Source of the DNA: Streptomyces sp. A012304 | GTDB lineage: Bacteria > Actinomycetota > Actinomycetes > Streptomycetales > Streptomycetaceae | Reading direction: 5' to 3' | Assembly: GCF_026008495.1 (NCBI RefSeq) | Contig: NZ_BQUN01000116.1 | Span: 33,277-97,276, forward strand | Length of the DNA stretch: 64,000 nucleotides | In this document: positions 50,996-59,503 of the stretch, piece after piece | How the letters are laid out: each line of letters opens with the position of its first letter | Position numbering within the stretch: position 1 is the stretch's first letter | Translations under genes and position numbers: made by a program | Notes under the pieces: generated by a model | Database searches by the model: none | Told to the model about the DNA's origin: nothing | Seen by the model: only the letters and a program-made list of their open reading frames with translations

Positions 50996-51114
50996 GCCCA
51001 CAGCGTCGGCCGTCGTGAACGGCCTCGAAATGGCCTGCTGTTGTACTTCCGTTGCACTTCCCGCCCCACGTCGTCACTGACAGTGCTTCCATACGTGACG
51101 GAGGGAGGTCATCC

Positions 51115-52158
51115 GTGGTCAGCGTGCAGCAGTGGACAGGTCGGGAGGCGAGCGCCCTGCGCGCCGCGTTGCGTATGAGCATGCGCGCTTTCGCCGAGCA
51201 CCTCGGTGTCGCGCTGCGCACGGTTGCGAAGTGGGAGAGCCTCGGCGCGGAGACGCAGCCACGCCCGGACACCCAGGCCATCCTCGACACTGCGCTCGCA
51301 CGGGCGGATTCCGCCTCCCAATCCCGGTTCGAGACAGTGTTGATCTCTGAACGGCAGAGCGCGCGGCCGACGGACTACGAGACCTGGACCGAGGACATCG
51401 AGCGCGCTGTTGTCTGCATCAGCCGCCAGGACTTCCCTTTCGCCTCAACCCTGTTGAACCGCTGGCTGGGCAGCCGTGCACCACACCAACTGGACGACAA
51501 GGGCCTCTATTTGTACGGCCGTTCCCTCGTGCTCCTTGGCGACCTCCAGCGCGATCAGGGCGCGATCCTCGGCCCACTCTCAGCCCGGCACTCCTACCTG
51601 ACCGCTCGCGGCATGTTCACCGAACTCGACATCCCTCGCCGGGTGGCCCAGATCGAGCTCTCCCTAGCCGTCGTCCAGGAGATGTCCGGCCAGCTGGAAG
51701 CCTCCGCCCGCCAGTACGAACTCCTCGCCGAGGATGAGCGATTGAGTTTCCGCGACCGCGCCAGGGCCCGGCTCTGGGTGGGTACGGCGCTGAGCAAGGA
51801 GGGCGACAACGAGTACGCCACCGGCGTCATGGTCGAGGCCACCCGCTCCTTCGAGGACCTGGGCGAACCGGAGGACTGGTCGGTCGCGCACCAGAAGCTG
51901 GCCCTGGCCCACCGCGGTGCCGGCGACCTGAAGCAGGCCCTGCACTACATCGGCATCGCGCGCACGACCGGCACGGTCGACTCCCCGATGCAGCGGGTGC
52001 GGTTGGACACCGCGTACGGGCACATCCTTCTGTCGGATGCGGCGACCCGGAATGATGGGCTGTCCGTCCTCGATCAGGCGGCACACGTGGCCCGGCAGTA
52101 CGGGCTGAGCCACCAGCTGCGCAGCATCGAGGGCATCCGCAAGGACCAGCAGGGATGA
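51115..52158 (+). CDS. HTH-type regulator with TPR-like repeats
   Basis: 347-residue protein from GTG 51115 with GGGAGG six bases upstream. Residues about 10-50 form an XRE-type helix-turn-helix (LRMSMRAFAEHLGVALRTV). The rest is helical pairs of tetratricopeptide type (QYELLAEDERLSFRDRARARLW, LGEPEDWSVAHQKLALAH, DLKQALHYIGIARTTG). Such HTH-TPR proteins often sense peptides in Gram-positive bacteria. It is divergent from the radical SAM operon and likely controls it, perhaps with the modified peptide as signal. Its stop overlaps the YdcF gene by four bases. Confidence 0.85.
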   Translation: MVSVQQWTGREASALRAALRMSMRAFAEHLGVALRTVAKWESLGAETQPRPDTQAILDTALARADSASQSRFETVLISERQSARPTDYETWTEDIERAVVCISRQDFPFASTLLNRWLGSRAPHQLDDKGLYLYGRSLVLLGDLQRDQGAILGPLSARHSYLTARGMFTELDIPRRVAQIELSLAVVQEMSGQLEASARQYELLAEDERLSFRDRARARLWVGTALSKEGDNEYATGVMVEATRSFEDLGEPEDWSVAHQKLALAHRGAGDLKQALHYIGIARTTGTVDSPMQRVRLDTAYGHILLSDAATRNDGLSVLDQAAHVARQYGLSHQLRSIEGIRKDQQG

Positions 52159-52844
52159 GCCAGGGAGTGCCAGTGCCGGAGCACGAGCAGCGCCAGATCA
52201 CCGACGAGCAGTTCCACGACGCGACGCTGATCTGGAACTACCACCAGATGGGCCACGAGCAGCGGCCCTGCTCGGCGGCGATCGGCCTGGGTAGCCACGA
52301 CCTCGGGGTGGCTACCGCGGCCGCCGATCTGTACCGCGCCGGTCTCTTCCCAGTCGTGGTGTTCAGCGGCGGCAACAGCCCCACCACCCGGGCCCGTTTC
52401 CCGCGCGGCGAGGCGGTGCACTACCGCGAGCATGCGCTGAGCCTGGGTGTGCCGGACGAAGCGATCCTGGTCGAGCCGAAGGCAGCCAACACTGGTCAGA
52501 ACATCACGTTCTCCCGCGAGCTGCTGGCCGAGGCCGGCATCGCGGTGGAGTCGCTGCTGCTGATCTCCAAGCCGTACATGGAGCGCCGCTCGTACGCGAC
52601 GTGCCGCAAGCTGTGGCCCGAGGCGGAGGTTGTCTGCGCCTCCGAGCCACTGGAGTTGGACGACTACATCAAGTCCATCGGCGACGAGAAGCTCGTCGTC
52701 GACATGCTCGTCGGCGATCTGCAGCGGGTGATCGAGTACCCGAAGCTCGGCTTCGCCGTCGAGCAGGACGTACCGGGGGACGTGTATGACGCTTACAAGC
52801 GCCTCCTGGGCGCCGGCTTCGACAGCCGCCTCATCAGCAGCTGA
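52155..52844 (+). CDS. YdcF-family (DUF218) protein
   Basis: 229-residue soluble protein of the YdcF/ElyC/SanA family: LGSHDLGVATAAADLYRAG, VVFSGGNSPTTRAR, FPRGEAVHYREHALSLGVPDEAILVEPKAANTGQN and ISKPYMERRSYATC. YdcF binds S-adenosylmethionine in Escherichia coli; relatives are involved in envelope maintenance. No membrane segment, so cytosolic. It overlaps the HTH-TPR gene (ATGA). A nearby SAM-using enzyme makes a SAM-related role tempting, but that is inference. Confidence 0.87.
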   Translation: MSQGVPVPEHEQRQITDEQFHDATLIWNYHQMGHEQRPCSAAIGLGSHDLGVATAAADLYRAGLFPVVVFSGGNSPTTRARFPRGEAVHYREHALSLGVPDEAILVEPKAANTGQNITFSRELLAEAGIAVESLLLISKPYMERRSYATCRKLWPEAEVVCASEPLELDDYIKSIGDEKLVVDMLVGDLQRVIEYPKLGFAVEQDVPGDVYDAYKRLLGAGFDSRLISS

Positions 52845-52866
52845 GCCACTTGGTGCTGGTCGCGGG

Positions 52867-53300
52867 GTGTGCGCGATCCATCAGCCGAACCTGTTCCCGC
52901 GGCTGTCCACGCTGGCCAAACTGTATGCCGCCGACCGGTGGATCGTGCTGGACGACGTGCAGTTCGCCCGGCGCGACTATCAGCACCGTGCCCGCCTCGC
53001 AGCCTTGGACGATCCGGGTCGGCAGCAGTGGCTCACGCTCCCGACGCACCTTCCACATGGGCGACCGACGCTGGTCAGCCAGGCGCGGCTCGTTGATTCC
53101 CGCCGCTCGCGGCGGACGGTCGAGCTGCTCTCGACACTGCTCCCTTCGATGCGCAAGGCATCCCCGTGCTGCCCTTCCACGCCCCTGCGGATACCGGCGA
53201 CCCGCTCTGGCGGTGGAGCCGACGGATCAGCAGCCTCTGGGGCTTGAGCAAGATCGGCTCCAGAGCGCTGGCGAACCGACTGGTTGCCCATCGCTAGACG
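52867..53300 (+). pseudogene. Broken WbqC-family gene
   Basis: About 100 residues of a WbqC-like protein (CAIHQPNLFPRLSTLAKLYAADRWIVLDDVQFARRDYQ, then RQQWLTLPTHLP) run in frame from GTG 52867 until about 53190, where the match ends and the frame shifts; later sequence is non-homologous. WbqC proteins are uncharacterised and found with glycan or amino-acid ligase genes. Probably a decayed last gene of the regulator-YdcF operon, cut by the same events that damaged the integrase. Confidence 0.6.
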
Positions 53301-53458
53301 CGAACTCCGTCCGCTACGACGCGACCGTCCGCAACCACATCGTCGAGCACCTCGGCCGACGCGAGCTGCGGTCCCTCAACCAGCCCTCGCTCGTCCAGGG
53401 CCGGATCCGTGCGCTCCAGGACGGCGGCCTTGAGGCGTCCACGATTGAGGGCACCTTC
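53294..53458 (+). pseudogene. Tyrosine integrase remnant
   Basis: 55 residues (RYDATVRNHIVEHLGRRELR, LVQGRIRALQDGGLEASTIEG) match the SAM-like core-binding domain of phage-type tyrosine recombinases, with the h.I..hLG...L..l pattern. There is no start codon or catalytic domain, and the frame breaks right after. It lies inside the element next to the right repeat, the normal place of an integrase gene. Too short to be certain. Confidence 0.6.
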
Positions 53459-53510
53459 GACTGCGCTTCCAGGCCGGCAACAAGCTCGCCTTCGACGCCT
53501 TGCCCGACGT

Positions 53511-53621
53511 CCGAAAGCCCCGCCCGAACCCCGCGAAACCTCAGCTCACGGCCACACCAAGCAATAAGGCTGATGCCCCGCCTCGTGCAGCCGATGTGAG
53601 AAGTCCTGCCACTCGTGCAGC
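53511..53621. repeat. attR-like direct repeat
   Basis: Right copy of the 111-base repeat. It supplies the last 25 codons of the host gene and its stop (53546-53548), with silent changes (TCA, TAT) relative to the left copy. Its downstream part lacks the left arm of the terminator found at 45391-45410. Confidence 0.85.
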
Positions 53622-53977
53622 AGTTGGTACACGTTGAACGCGTCGCGGGGGCCGCCCCGGTCGGGGACCGTGGACCAGATGAAGGCCGCCGCGCCCACGG
53701 CCTCCTCGCCGATGTCGCGGAGGGGGTCGACGACTGTCATGGGGAGCTTGACGACCGCGTAGTCGGGGTGCAGGACGACCAGTTCCAGGGGCGGCACCTT
53801 GTGCAGGGGGACGCCCTCGATGCCCGTGAGGACCATCGCGGCCATCGTCTCGGGCTTGATCTTGGTGAACATGCCGTTCATGCCGAGCTCGTCGCCGCCG
53901 AGTTCCTCGGGGCGCATCGAGATCGGGACGCGGGCGGCCGTCGCGCCGTCCGGCGCGCCGAAGTACTTGTACGTCAC
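53546..53977 (-). CDS. Conserved hypothetical protein; integration target
   Basis: 143-residue soluble protein (GTG 53977, GTG 53983 possible). Segments ARVPISMRPEELGGDELG, KIKPETMAAMVLTGIEGVP, LVVLHPDYAVVKLP and LHEWQDFSHRLHEAGHQPYC are well formed, but I do not recognise a family or motif. Its last 25 codons come from the integrated element; the protein end is unchanged because the substitutions are silent. It is divergent from hemL; the 577 bases between them hold no gene I can support. Confidence 0.8.
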   Translation of the reverse strand: MTYKYFGAPDGATAARVPISMRPEELGGDELGMNGMFTKIKPETMAAMVLTGIEGVPLHKVPPLELVVLHPDYAVVKLPMTVVDPLRDIGEEAVGAAAFIWSTVPDRGGPRDAFNVYQLLHEWQDFSHRLHEAGHQPYCLVWP

Positions 53978-54554
53978 CCCCACCCGACCACCATTCCTGC
54001 TCCCCGCCCGGAGGCGGTCGACCCGGCGATCGATACGCCGATCGATCCGCTCGGGTTCACCTGGTACACCCTGTGCCTGACGTGCTTCCGTACTCTCCGC
54101 AGTTTCCTCCGCGTCGCGCCGGTGCCTTCCCCGCCGGGCACGTCGAGGACCCAGGTCGTCAGTCCCCTCGCCCAGTCCGCCACCGCGATGCATATCTCCA
54201 CCCGACTGCTTTTCTAGGACGCGTGGCCCCCGCCGCGCAACCCGATCATCGTGTCAGTGACCTCCCCCACGGCCGCCCGCCGAAACGTGCGTCGAAACAC
54301 CTGCCCGCAGGATCTTCGCAGCCCCTCGGCACATACTCCGGGCGAGCCGCGTCCACCTGCCACAGTTTCGCAGATGGCGGACAGACGGGAGAGGGGCGAC
54401 CGGCCGGATCCCGTCGGACCCCGCGGCCCGCCGGGCCCCGCGAGCCCGTCGGACCCCGCGGCCCCGCTGTCGCCGGTCCGCCCTGGCCTACCCTGAGGAT
54501 GTCACTGGCAACCCCAGTCCCAGAAGTCGGAGAAGGTCGGAGTAGTCGCAGGTC

Positions 54555-55871
54555 ATGAGCGAATTGCCCTATTCATACGATGCGCCTGTCTCGCAGGCCC
54601 TGTTCGACCGCGCGGCCGCCGTCACGCCGGGCGGCGTGAACTCCCCCGTGCGCGCCTTCCGCGCCGTGGGCGGCACGCCCCGGTTCATGGTGTCCGGGAA
54701 GGGCCCGTACCTCACCGACGCCGACGGGCGGGAGTACGTCGACCTGGTCTGCTCCTGGGGGCCCATGATCCTCGGGCACTCGCACCCCGAGGTCATCGCG
54801 GCCGTGCAGGAGGCCGTCGCGCACGGCACCTCCTTCGGTACGCCCGGTGAGGGGGAGGTCGCCCTCGCCGAGGAGATGGTCGCCCGGATCGAGCCCCTGG
54901 AGCAGGTGCGGCTCGTCTCCAGCGGGACCGAGGCCACCATGTCGGCCATCCGGCTCGCCCGCGGGTTCACCCGGCGCTCCAAGGTGATCAAGTTCGCCGG
55001 GTGCTACCACGGGCACGTGGATTCGCTGCTGGCCGCCGCCGGGTCCGGGGTCGCCACCTTCGCGCTGCCCGACACACCGGGTGTCACCGGTGCCCAGGCC
55101 GGCGACACGATCGTGCTGCCGTACAACGACCTGGAGGCCGTGCAGGAGGCCTTCCACCGGCACCCCGGGGAGATCGCCTGCGTCATCACGGAGGCCTCGC
55201 CGGGGAACATGGGCGTCGTGCCGCCGCTGCCCGGGTTCAACCAGGGGCTGAAGGACGCCTGCCAGAACAACGGCGCGCTCTTCATCTCCGACGAGGTGAT
55301 GACCGGTTTCCGCACCAGCCGCGCCGGGTGGTACGGCATCGACGGCGTCAAGCCCGACCTGATGACCTTCGGGAAGGTGATGGGCGGCGGCTTCCCCGCG
55401 GCCGCCTTCGGCGGACGGGCCGACGTGATGGCCCACCTCGCGCCTGCCGGGCCCGTCTACCAGGCAGGCACCCTCTCCGGGAACCCGGTCGCCACCGCCG
55501 CCGGGCTCGCCCAGCTCCGTCTCCTCGACGACGCCGCCTACGCCAAGGTCAACGCGGCGTCCGAGCGGATCCAGGCGCTCGTCTCGGACGCGCTGTCCAA
55601 GGAAGGTGTCGCGCACACCCTGCAGAGCGCGTCCAACATGTTCTCCGTCTTCTTCACGGACCGGCCCGTCCGTGACTACGAGGACGCCAAGGCGCAGGAG
55701 TCGTTCCGCTTCACCGCCTTCTTCCACTCGCTGCTGGCGAACGGCGTCTACCTGCCGCCGTCGTCCTTCGAGTCCTGGTTCGTGTCCACGGCCCACGACG
55801 AGCGGGCCATCCAGCGGATCGCCGACGCCCTCCCGGCGGCGGCCCGAGCGGCTGCGGAGGCCACCGCGTGA
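54555..55871 (+). CDS. hemL: Glutamate-1-semialdehyde 2,1-aminomutase
   Basis: 438-residue PLP enzyme converting glutamate-1-semialdehyde to 5-aminolevulinate in the C5 route of heme synthesis. Features: TPGGVNSPVRAFRAVGGTP at the start, SSGTEATMSAIRLARGFT, GCYHGHVD, SDEVMTGFR, and the PLP lysine in TFGKVMGGG, followed by AGTLSGNPVA. ATG 54555 has GGAG and AGG-type bases upstream. A GTG of the next gene overlaps its stop (GTGA). Cytosolic. Followed by cytochrome c maturation genes, which use its end product. Confidence 0.97.
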   Translation: MSELPYSYDAPVSQALFDRAAAVTPGGVNSPVRAFRAVGGTPRFMVSGKGPYLTDADGREYVDLVCSWGPMILGHSHPEVIAAVQEAVAHGTSFGTPGEGEVALAEEMVARIEPLEQVRLVSSGTEATMSAIRLARGFTRRSKVIKFAGCYHGHVDSLLAAAGSGVATFALPDTPGVTGAQAGDTIVLPYNDLEAVQEAFHRHPGEIACVITEASPGNMGVVPPLPGFNQGLKDACQNNGALFISDEVMTGFRTSRAGWYGIDGVKPDLMTFGKVMGGGFPAAAFGGRADVMAHLAPAGPVYQAGTLSGNPVATAAGLAQLRLLDDAAYAKVNAASERIQALVSDALSKEGVAHTLQSASNMFSVFFTDRPVRDYEDAKAQESFRFTAFFHSLLANGVYLPPSSFESWFVSTAHDERAIQRIADALPAAARAAAEATA

Positions 55872-56563
55872 GCAACAGCAGTGACATCACCGTCGTCCAT
55901 CTGATGCGGCACGGCGAGGTCGCCAACCCGGACGGCATCCTCTACGGCCGTCTCGCCGGCTACCACCTCTCCGAGCTGGGCCGGCGGATGGCCGACCGGG
56001 TCGCCGAGCACCTCGCCACCCGTGACGTCACCCATGTCTGCGCCTCGCCGCTGGAGCGGGCGCAGGAGACGGCCACGCCGATCGCCAAGACGCACGGGCT
56101 CGACATCGCCACCGACGAGCGGCTCATCGAGGCCGGCAACGTCTTCCAGGGCAAGACCTTCGGCATCGGGGACGGGGCGCTGCGCCGGCCGGAGAACTGG
56201 CGGCACATCTACAACCCGTTCCGGCCATCGTGGGGCGAGCCGTACGTCGACCAGGTCGTCCGGATGATGGGGGCGCTGGACGCGGCGAAGGACAAGGCCC
56301 GGGGGCACGAGGCCGTGCTGGTCAGCCACCAGCTGCCGATCTGGATCGTGCGGTCGTACGTCGAGCGGCGGCGGCTGTGGCACGACCCGCGCAAGCGGCA
56401 GTGCACGCTCGCCTCGCTGACGACGTTCACGTACCAGGGTGACCGGATCGTGTCCGTCGGGTACACCGAGCCCGCCCGTGACCTCGTTCCCCCGCATCTC
56501 CTCGCCGGCGCCAAGCGGGTGAAGGGGAAGGGACAGGGGCAGGGCAAGGCCTTCGGGGCGTAG
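55868..56563 (+). CDS. Histidine phosphatase (phosphoglycerate mutase family)
   Basis: 231-residue histidine phosphatase. The LMRHGEV motif has the phosphorylated His (about residue 14); a second His stands in VLVSHQLP. The C-terminus is basic and Gly/Lys-rich (KRVKGKGQGQGKAFGA). The substrate is not known; proteins at this site of the hemL-res region are common in Streptomyces. It starts at GTG 55868, overlapping hemL by four bases. The next 160 bases hold a CCCCAGCCCA-type low-complexity repeat (about 56566-56608). Confidence 0.9.
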   Translation: MSNSSDITVVHLMRHGEVANPDGILYGRLAGYHLSELGRRMADRVAEHLATRDVTHVCASPLERAQETATPIAKTHGLDIATDERLIEAGNVFQGKTFGIGDGALRRPENWRHIYNPFRPSWGEPYVDQVVRMMGALDAAKDKARGHEAVLVSHQLPIWIVRSYVERRRLWHDPRKRQCTLASLTTFTYQGDRIVSVGYTEPARDLVPPHLLAGAKRVKGKGQGQGKAFGA

Positions 56564-56727
56564 GACCACCTCCAGCCCACCCCCAGCCACCCCCAGCCCA
56601 CCCCCACCGCCGTAATGGCCGACTTCTTGCGGTTGTTACGGAATGCGGAAGATTCGGCGGAACCTCCCCGTCCGTCCCGTCCTCTGACTGGGTGACCCAG
56701 CAGAGAACGTGACGAACGGGGACTGCC

Positions 56728-58032
56728 ATGCGCATTCTCACCCGAAGGGGAGCACTCGGGCTCGGCGCCGGAGCCGTGGCCGCCGCCGGACTCGCGGGGT
56801 GCGCCGACTCCGCCCCCTCAGACGGCTCGACCCGGACGACGGGTTCCGCCGGTTCCGGGAAGGGCCCCGGGGAGAATCGTTCCGCCAACCCGTCGGCCCC
56901 GGCTCCGGCCCCGGCCCGGCCCCTCGGTGACGGCTCCACCTCCTTCACCGGCAAGCAGCCCCACCAGCCGGCCGCGCCCGAGCCGCTGGAGCCCGGGCAG
57001 GAGCCGCCGCAGTTCGTCGTCTTCTCCTGGGACGGGGCGGGCGAGGTCGGCAACGGGCTCTTCCCGCGCTTCCTCGACCTCGCCAAGGAGCACGGCGCGT
57101 CCATGACCTTCTTCCTCTCGGGCCTGTATCTGCTGCCCGAGTCGAAGAAGCGGCTCTACGACCCGCCGAACAACCCGCGCGGCGCCTCCGACATCGGCTA
57201 CCTCACCGACGGGCACATCAAGGACACGCTGAAGAACCTCCGTCGCGCCTGGCTGGAGGGCCATGAGATCGGCACCCACTTCAACGGGCACTTCTGCGGT
57301 GACGGCCGCGGCTCGGTCGGTCACTGGACCCCGCGGCAGTGGCGCAGCGAGATCGACCAGGCGAAGGCCTTCGTGAAGGAGTGGCGCACCAACACCGGCT
57401 GGACCGACCTGCCCGCGCTGCCCTTCGACTACGACAAGGAACTCGTCGGCGGCCGCACACCCTGCCTGCTCGGCCAGGACAACCTGCTGCCCACCGCCCG
57501 CGCCCTCGGCTGGCGGTACGACGCCTCCTCGCCCGGCGGCCGTCAGGTCTGGCCGGAGAAGCGGCAGGGGATATGGGACCTGCCGTTGCAGCAGATACCT
57601 TTCCCCGGGCGCCGTTTCGAGGTCCTCTCGATGGACTACAACATGCTCGCCAACCAGTCCGTCAACTCCACCAAGGCGCCCGCCCACAACTACCCGCGCT
57701 GGCGCGAGCAGTCCGCCCAGGCGTACATCCAGGGATTCAAGCGGGCATACGAGACAAACCGGGCACCCTTCTTCGTCGGCAACCACTTCGAGCAGTGGAA
57801 CGGCGGCATCTACATGGACGCCGTCGAGCAGGCGTTCCGGCACATCGCGCGCGAGAAGGAGAAGGGCGCGGACGTACGGCTGGTCTCCTTCCGGCAGTTC
57901 GTGGACTGGATCGACGTACAGAAGCCGGAGGTGCTCGCCAAGCTGCGTGGCCTGGAGGTGGGGGAGCGGCCGGCCGGTGGCTGGAAGAGCTACCTCGCAG
58001 CGGCCTCGCCGAGCCCTTCGAGCACCGCCTGA
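56728..58032 (+). CDS. Polysaccharide deacetylase-like lipoprotein
   Basis: 434-residue exported lipoprotein. The start MRILTRRGALGLGAG has a twin-arginine-like pair, and LAGC (Cys25) is a lipobox. After a disordered region (about 28-95), the fold resembles a carbohydrate esterase 4 (NodB) barrel: FSWDGAGEVG (first motif with Asp), HEIGTHFNGHF (H-x3-H metal motif) and PFDYDKELVGGRTP. Probably acts on cell wall or other glycan outside the membrane. Missing or changed motif residues mean activity is not certain. It stands between the phosphatase and resA; the 66-base gap suggests a shared transcript with the res genes. Confidence 0.85.
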   Translation: MRILTRRGALGLGAGAVAAAGLAGCADSAPSDGSTRTTGSAGSGKGPGENRSANPSAPAPAPARPLGDGSTSFTGKQPHQPAAPEPLEPGQEPPQFVVFSWDGAGEVGNGLFPRFLDLAKEHGASMTFFLSGLYLLPESKKRLYDPPNNPRGASDIGYLTDGHIKDTLKNLRRAWLEGHEIGTHFNGHFCGDGRGSVGHWTPRQWRSEIDQAKAFVKEWRTNTGWTDLPALPFDYDKELVGGRTPCLLGQDNLLPTARALGWRYDASSPGGRQVWPEKRQGIWDLPLQQIPFPGRRFEVLSMDYNMLANQSVNSTKAPAHNYPRWREQSAQAYIQGFKRAYETNRAPFFVGNHFEQWNGGIYMDAVEQAFRHIAREKEKGADVRLVSFRQFVDWIDVQKPEVLAKLRGLEVGERPAGGWKSYLAAASPSPSSTA

Positions 58033-58098
58033 AATGCGGATTTCCACCCGCAAGGGGGGTGCGCAAGATCCCCGGAACGGGCATGCGAAACTTTTCAC

Positions 58099-58728
58099 AT
58101 GAGTGCCGCCAGCCGCGCCCCCCTGCGCCCGACCACCCGGATCCGCTCGCGCCGCACCGCCCTGTCGGCAGCCGGTGCCGTCGCCGCGGCGCTGCTTGTG
58201 TCCGCGTGCACCTCCGGAGGCAAGTCCGGCGGCAGCGGAGACACCAACTTCGTCATGGGCGAGGACGGCATCTCCACCGTCGCCAAGGACAAGCGCACCC
58301 CCGCCCCTGACCTGTCCGGCAGGACGGTCGACGGCAAGCAGCTCGACGTGGCCTCCTACAAGGGCAAGGTCGTCGTGCTGAACGTGTGGGGCTCCTGGTG
58401 TGCCCCCTGCCGGGCCGAGGCGCCGAACTTCCAGAAGGTCTACACCGACCTCAAAGACCGTGGCGTGCAGTTCGTCGGCATCAACACCCGCGACACCAAG
58501 GCCGCCAACGCCCTGGCGTTCGAGAAGCAGCAGGGTGTCACCTACCCCAGCCTGTACGACCCGACCGGCAAGCTGATGCTCCGGTTCGAGAAGGGCACGC
58601 TCAACCTCCAGGCCATCCCCTCCACGCTCGTCCTCGACCGGGACGGGAAGATCGCCGCCCGCTCGCTGGCCGCGCTCAGCGAGGACAAGCTGCGCTCCAT
58701 GATCGACCCGGTCCTCGCGGAGAAGTGA
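58099..58728 (+). CDS. resA: ResA-type thiol-disulfide oxidoreductase (lipoprotein)
   Basis: 209-residue thioredoxin-fold protein. Lipobox VSAC (Cys35) anchors it outside; WGSWCAPCRAEAPNF holds the CAPC redox pair. It reduces the heme-binding cysteines of apocytochrome c (System II). Followed by ccdA, resB and resC with no gaps, the full maturation set. The AIPSTLVLDRDGKI segment is the cis-Pro loop. Confidence 0.93.
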   Translation: MSAASRAPLRPTTRIRSRRTALSAAGAVAAALLVSACTSGGKSGGSGDTNFVMGEDGISTVAKDKRTPAPDLSGRTVDGKQLDVASYKGKVVVLNVWGSWCAPCRAEAPNFQKVYTDLKDRGVQFVGINTRDTKAANALAFEKQQGVTYPSLYDPTGKLMLRFEKGTLNLQAIPSTLVLDRDGKIAARSLAALSEDKLRSMIDPVLAEK

Positions 58729-58729
58729 C

Positions 58730-59500
58730 GTGAGCGCGGTCATGACGCTCGCCGCGGACGGCTACAACGGCACGGTGCTCAACGGGGCACTCCTCGTCGC
58801 GCTGCCCGTCGCGCTGCTCGGCGGTCTCGTCTCCTTCTTCTCCCCGTGCGTCCTGCCGCTGGTCCCCGGCTACCTCTCCTATGTCACCGGCGTCACCGGC
58901 ACCGACCTCGGTGAGGCCCGGCGCGGCCGGATGGTCGCGGGTGCCTCGCTGTTCGTGGCCGGCTTCACCGCCGTGTTCGTCTCCGGCGGCGCCCTGTTCG
59001 GCTACTTCGGGCAGACGCTCCAGGAACAGCAGGGCGTCTTCTCCAAGGTGCTGGGCGTGCTGATGATCCTCCTGGGGGTCTTCTTCATGGGCCTGATGCC
59101 CTGGATGACCCAGCGGGAGTTCCGCTTCCACCGCAGGCCGGTGACCGGGCTGGTCGGCGCCCCGCTGCTCGGCGCGTTGTTCGGCATCGGCTGGACGCCG
59201 TGCATCGGCCCCACCCTCGCCTCCGTCCTCGCCCTGTCCTCGCAGCAGTCGAGCGCGGGCCGCGGGGCGGTCCTGACCGTCGCCTACTGCCTGGGCCTCG
59301 GCGTCCCCTTCGTGCTCGCCGCGGTCGCCTTCCGCAAGGCCCTCGGCGCCTTCGGCTGGGTCAAGCGCCACTATGTCTGGGTGATGCGGGCCGGCGGCAC
59401 GATGATGATCGTGACCGGCCTGCTGCTGCTGACCGGCGCGTGGGACGCCCTCGTGCAGGACATGCAGTCCTGGTCCGCCGGCTTCACTGTGGGGATCTGA
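58730..59500 (+). CDS. ccdA: CcdA-type cytochrome c biogenesis thiol transporter
   Basis: 256-residue membrane protein with six helices. The paired Cys in PCVLPLVPGYLSY (helix 1) and GWTPCIGP (helix 4) are the DsbD-beta/CcdA transmembrane redox pair that carries electrons outward to ResA. GTG 58730 starts one base after the resA stop. Same operon as resB and resC. Confidence 0.94.
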   Translation: MSAVMTLAADGYNGTVLNGALLVALPVALLGGLVSFFSPCVLPLVPGYLSYVTGVTGTDLGEARRGRMVAGASLFVAGFTAVFVSGGALFGYFGQTLQEQQGVFSKVLGVLMILLGVFFMGLMPWMTQREFRFHRRPVTGLVGAPLLGALFGIGWTPCIGPTLASVLALSSQQSSAGRGAVLTVAYCLGLGVPFVLAAVAFRKALGAFGWVKRHYVWVMRAGGTMMIVTGLLLLTGAWDALVQDMQSWSAGFTVGI

Positions 59501-59503
59501 TCC

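Larger units (their letters stand above)
45398..53621. mobile_element. 8.2 kb integrated element in the 3' end of a conserved gene
   Basis: Bounded by 111-base direct repeats (45398-45508 and 53511-53621; 107 of 111 identical). The right repeat forms the 3' end of the host gene at 53546-53977, and the left repeat is the displaced original end. Differences inside the coding part are silent (AGC/TCA for Ser, TAC/TAT for Tyr). A degraded tyrosine-recombinase fragment lies directly inside the right repeat. Cargo: winged-helix gene with a TTA codon, truncated IS transposase, a radical SAM/precursor operon, HTH-TPR regulator, YdcF and broken WbqC genes. No intact integrase, excisionase or replication gene, so it is probably immobile now. 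Confidence 0.8.

Noticed and set aside
53978..54554. Possible gene between the integration target and hemL
   Set aside because: Frames are Pro/Arg-rich without RBS or domain; probably promoter and leader region only.
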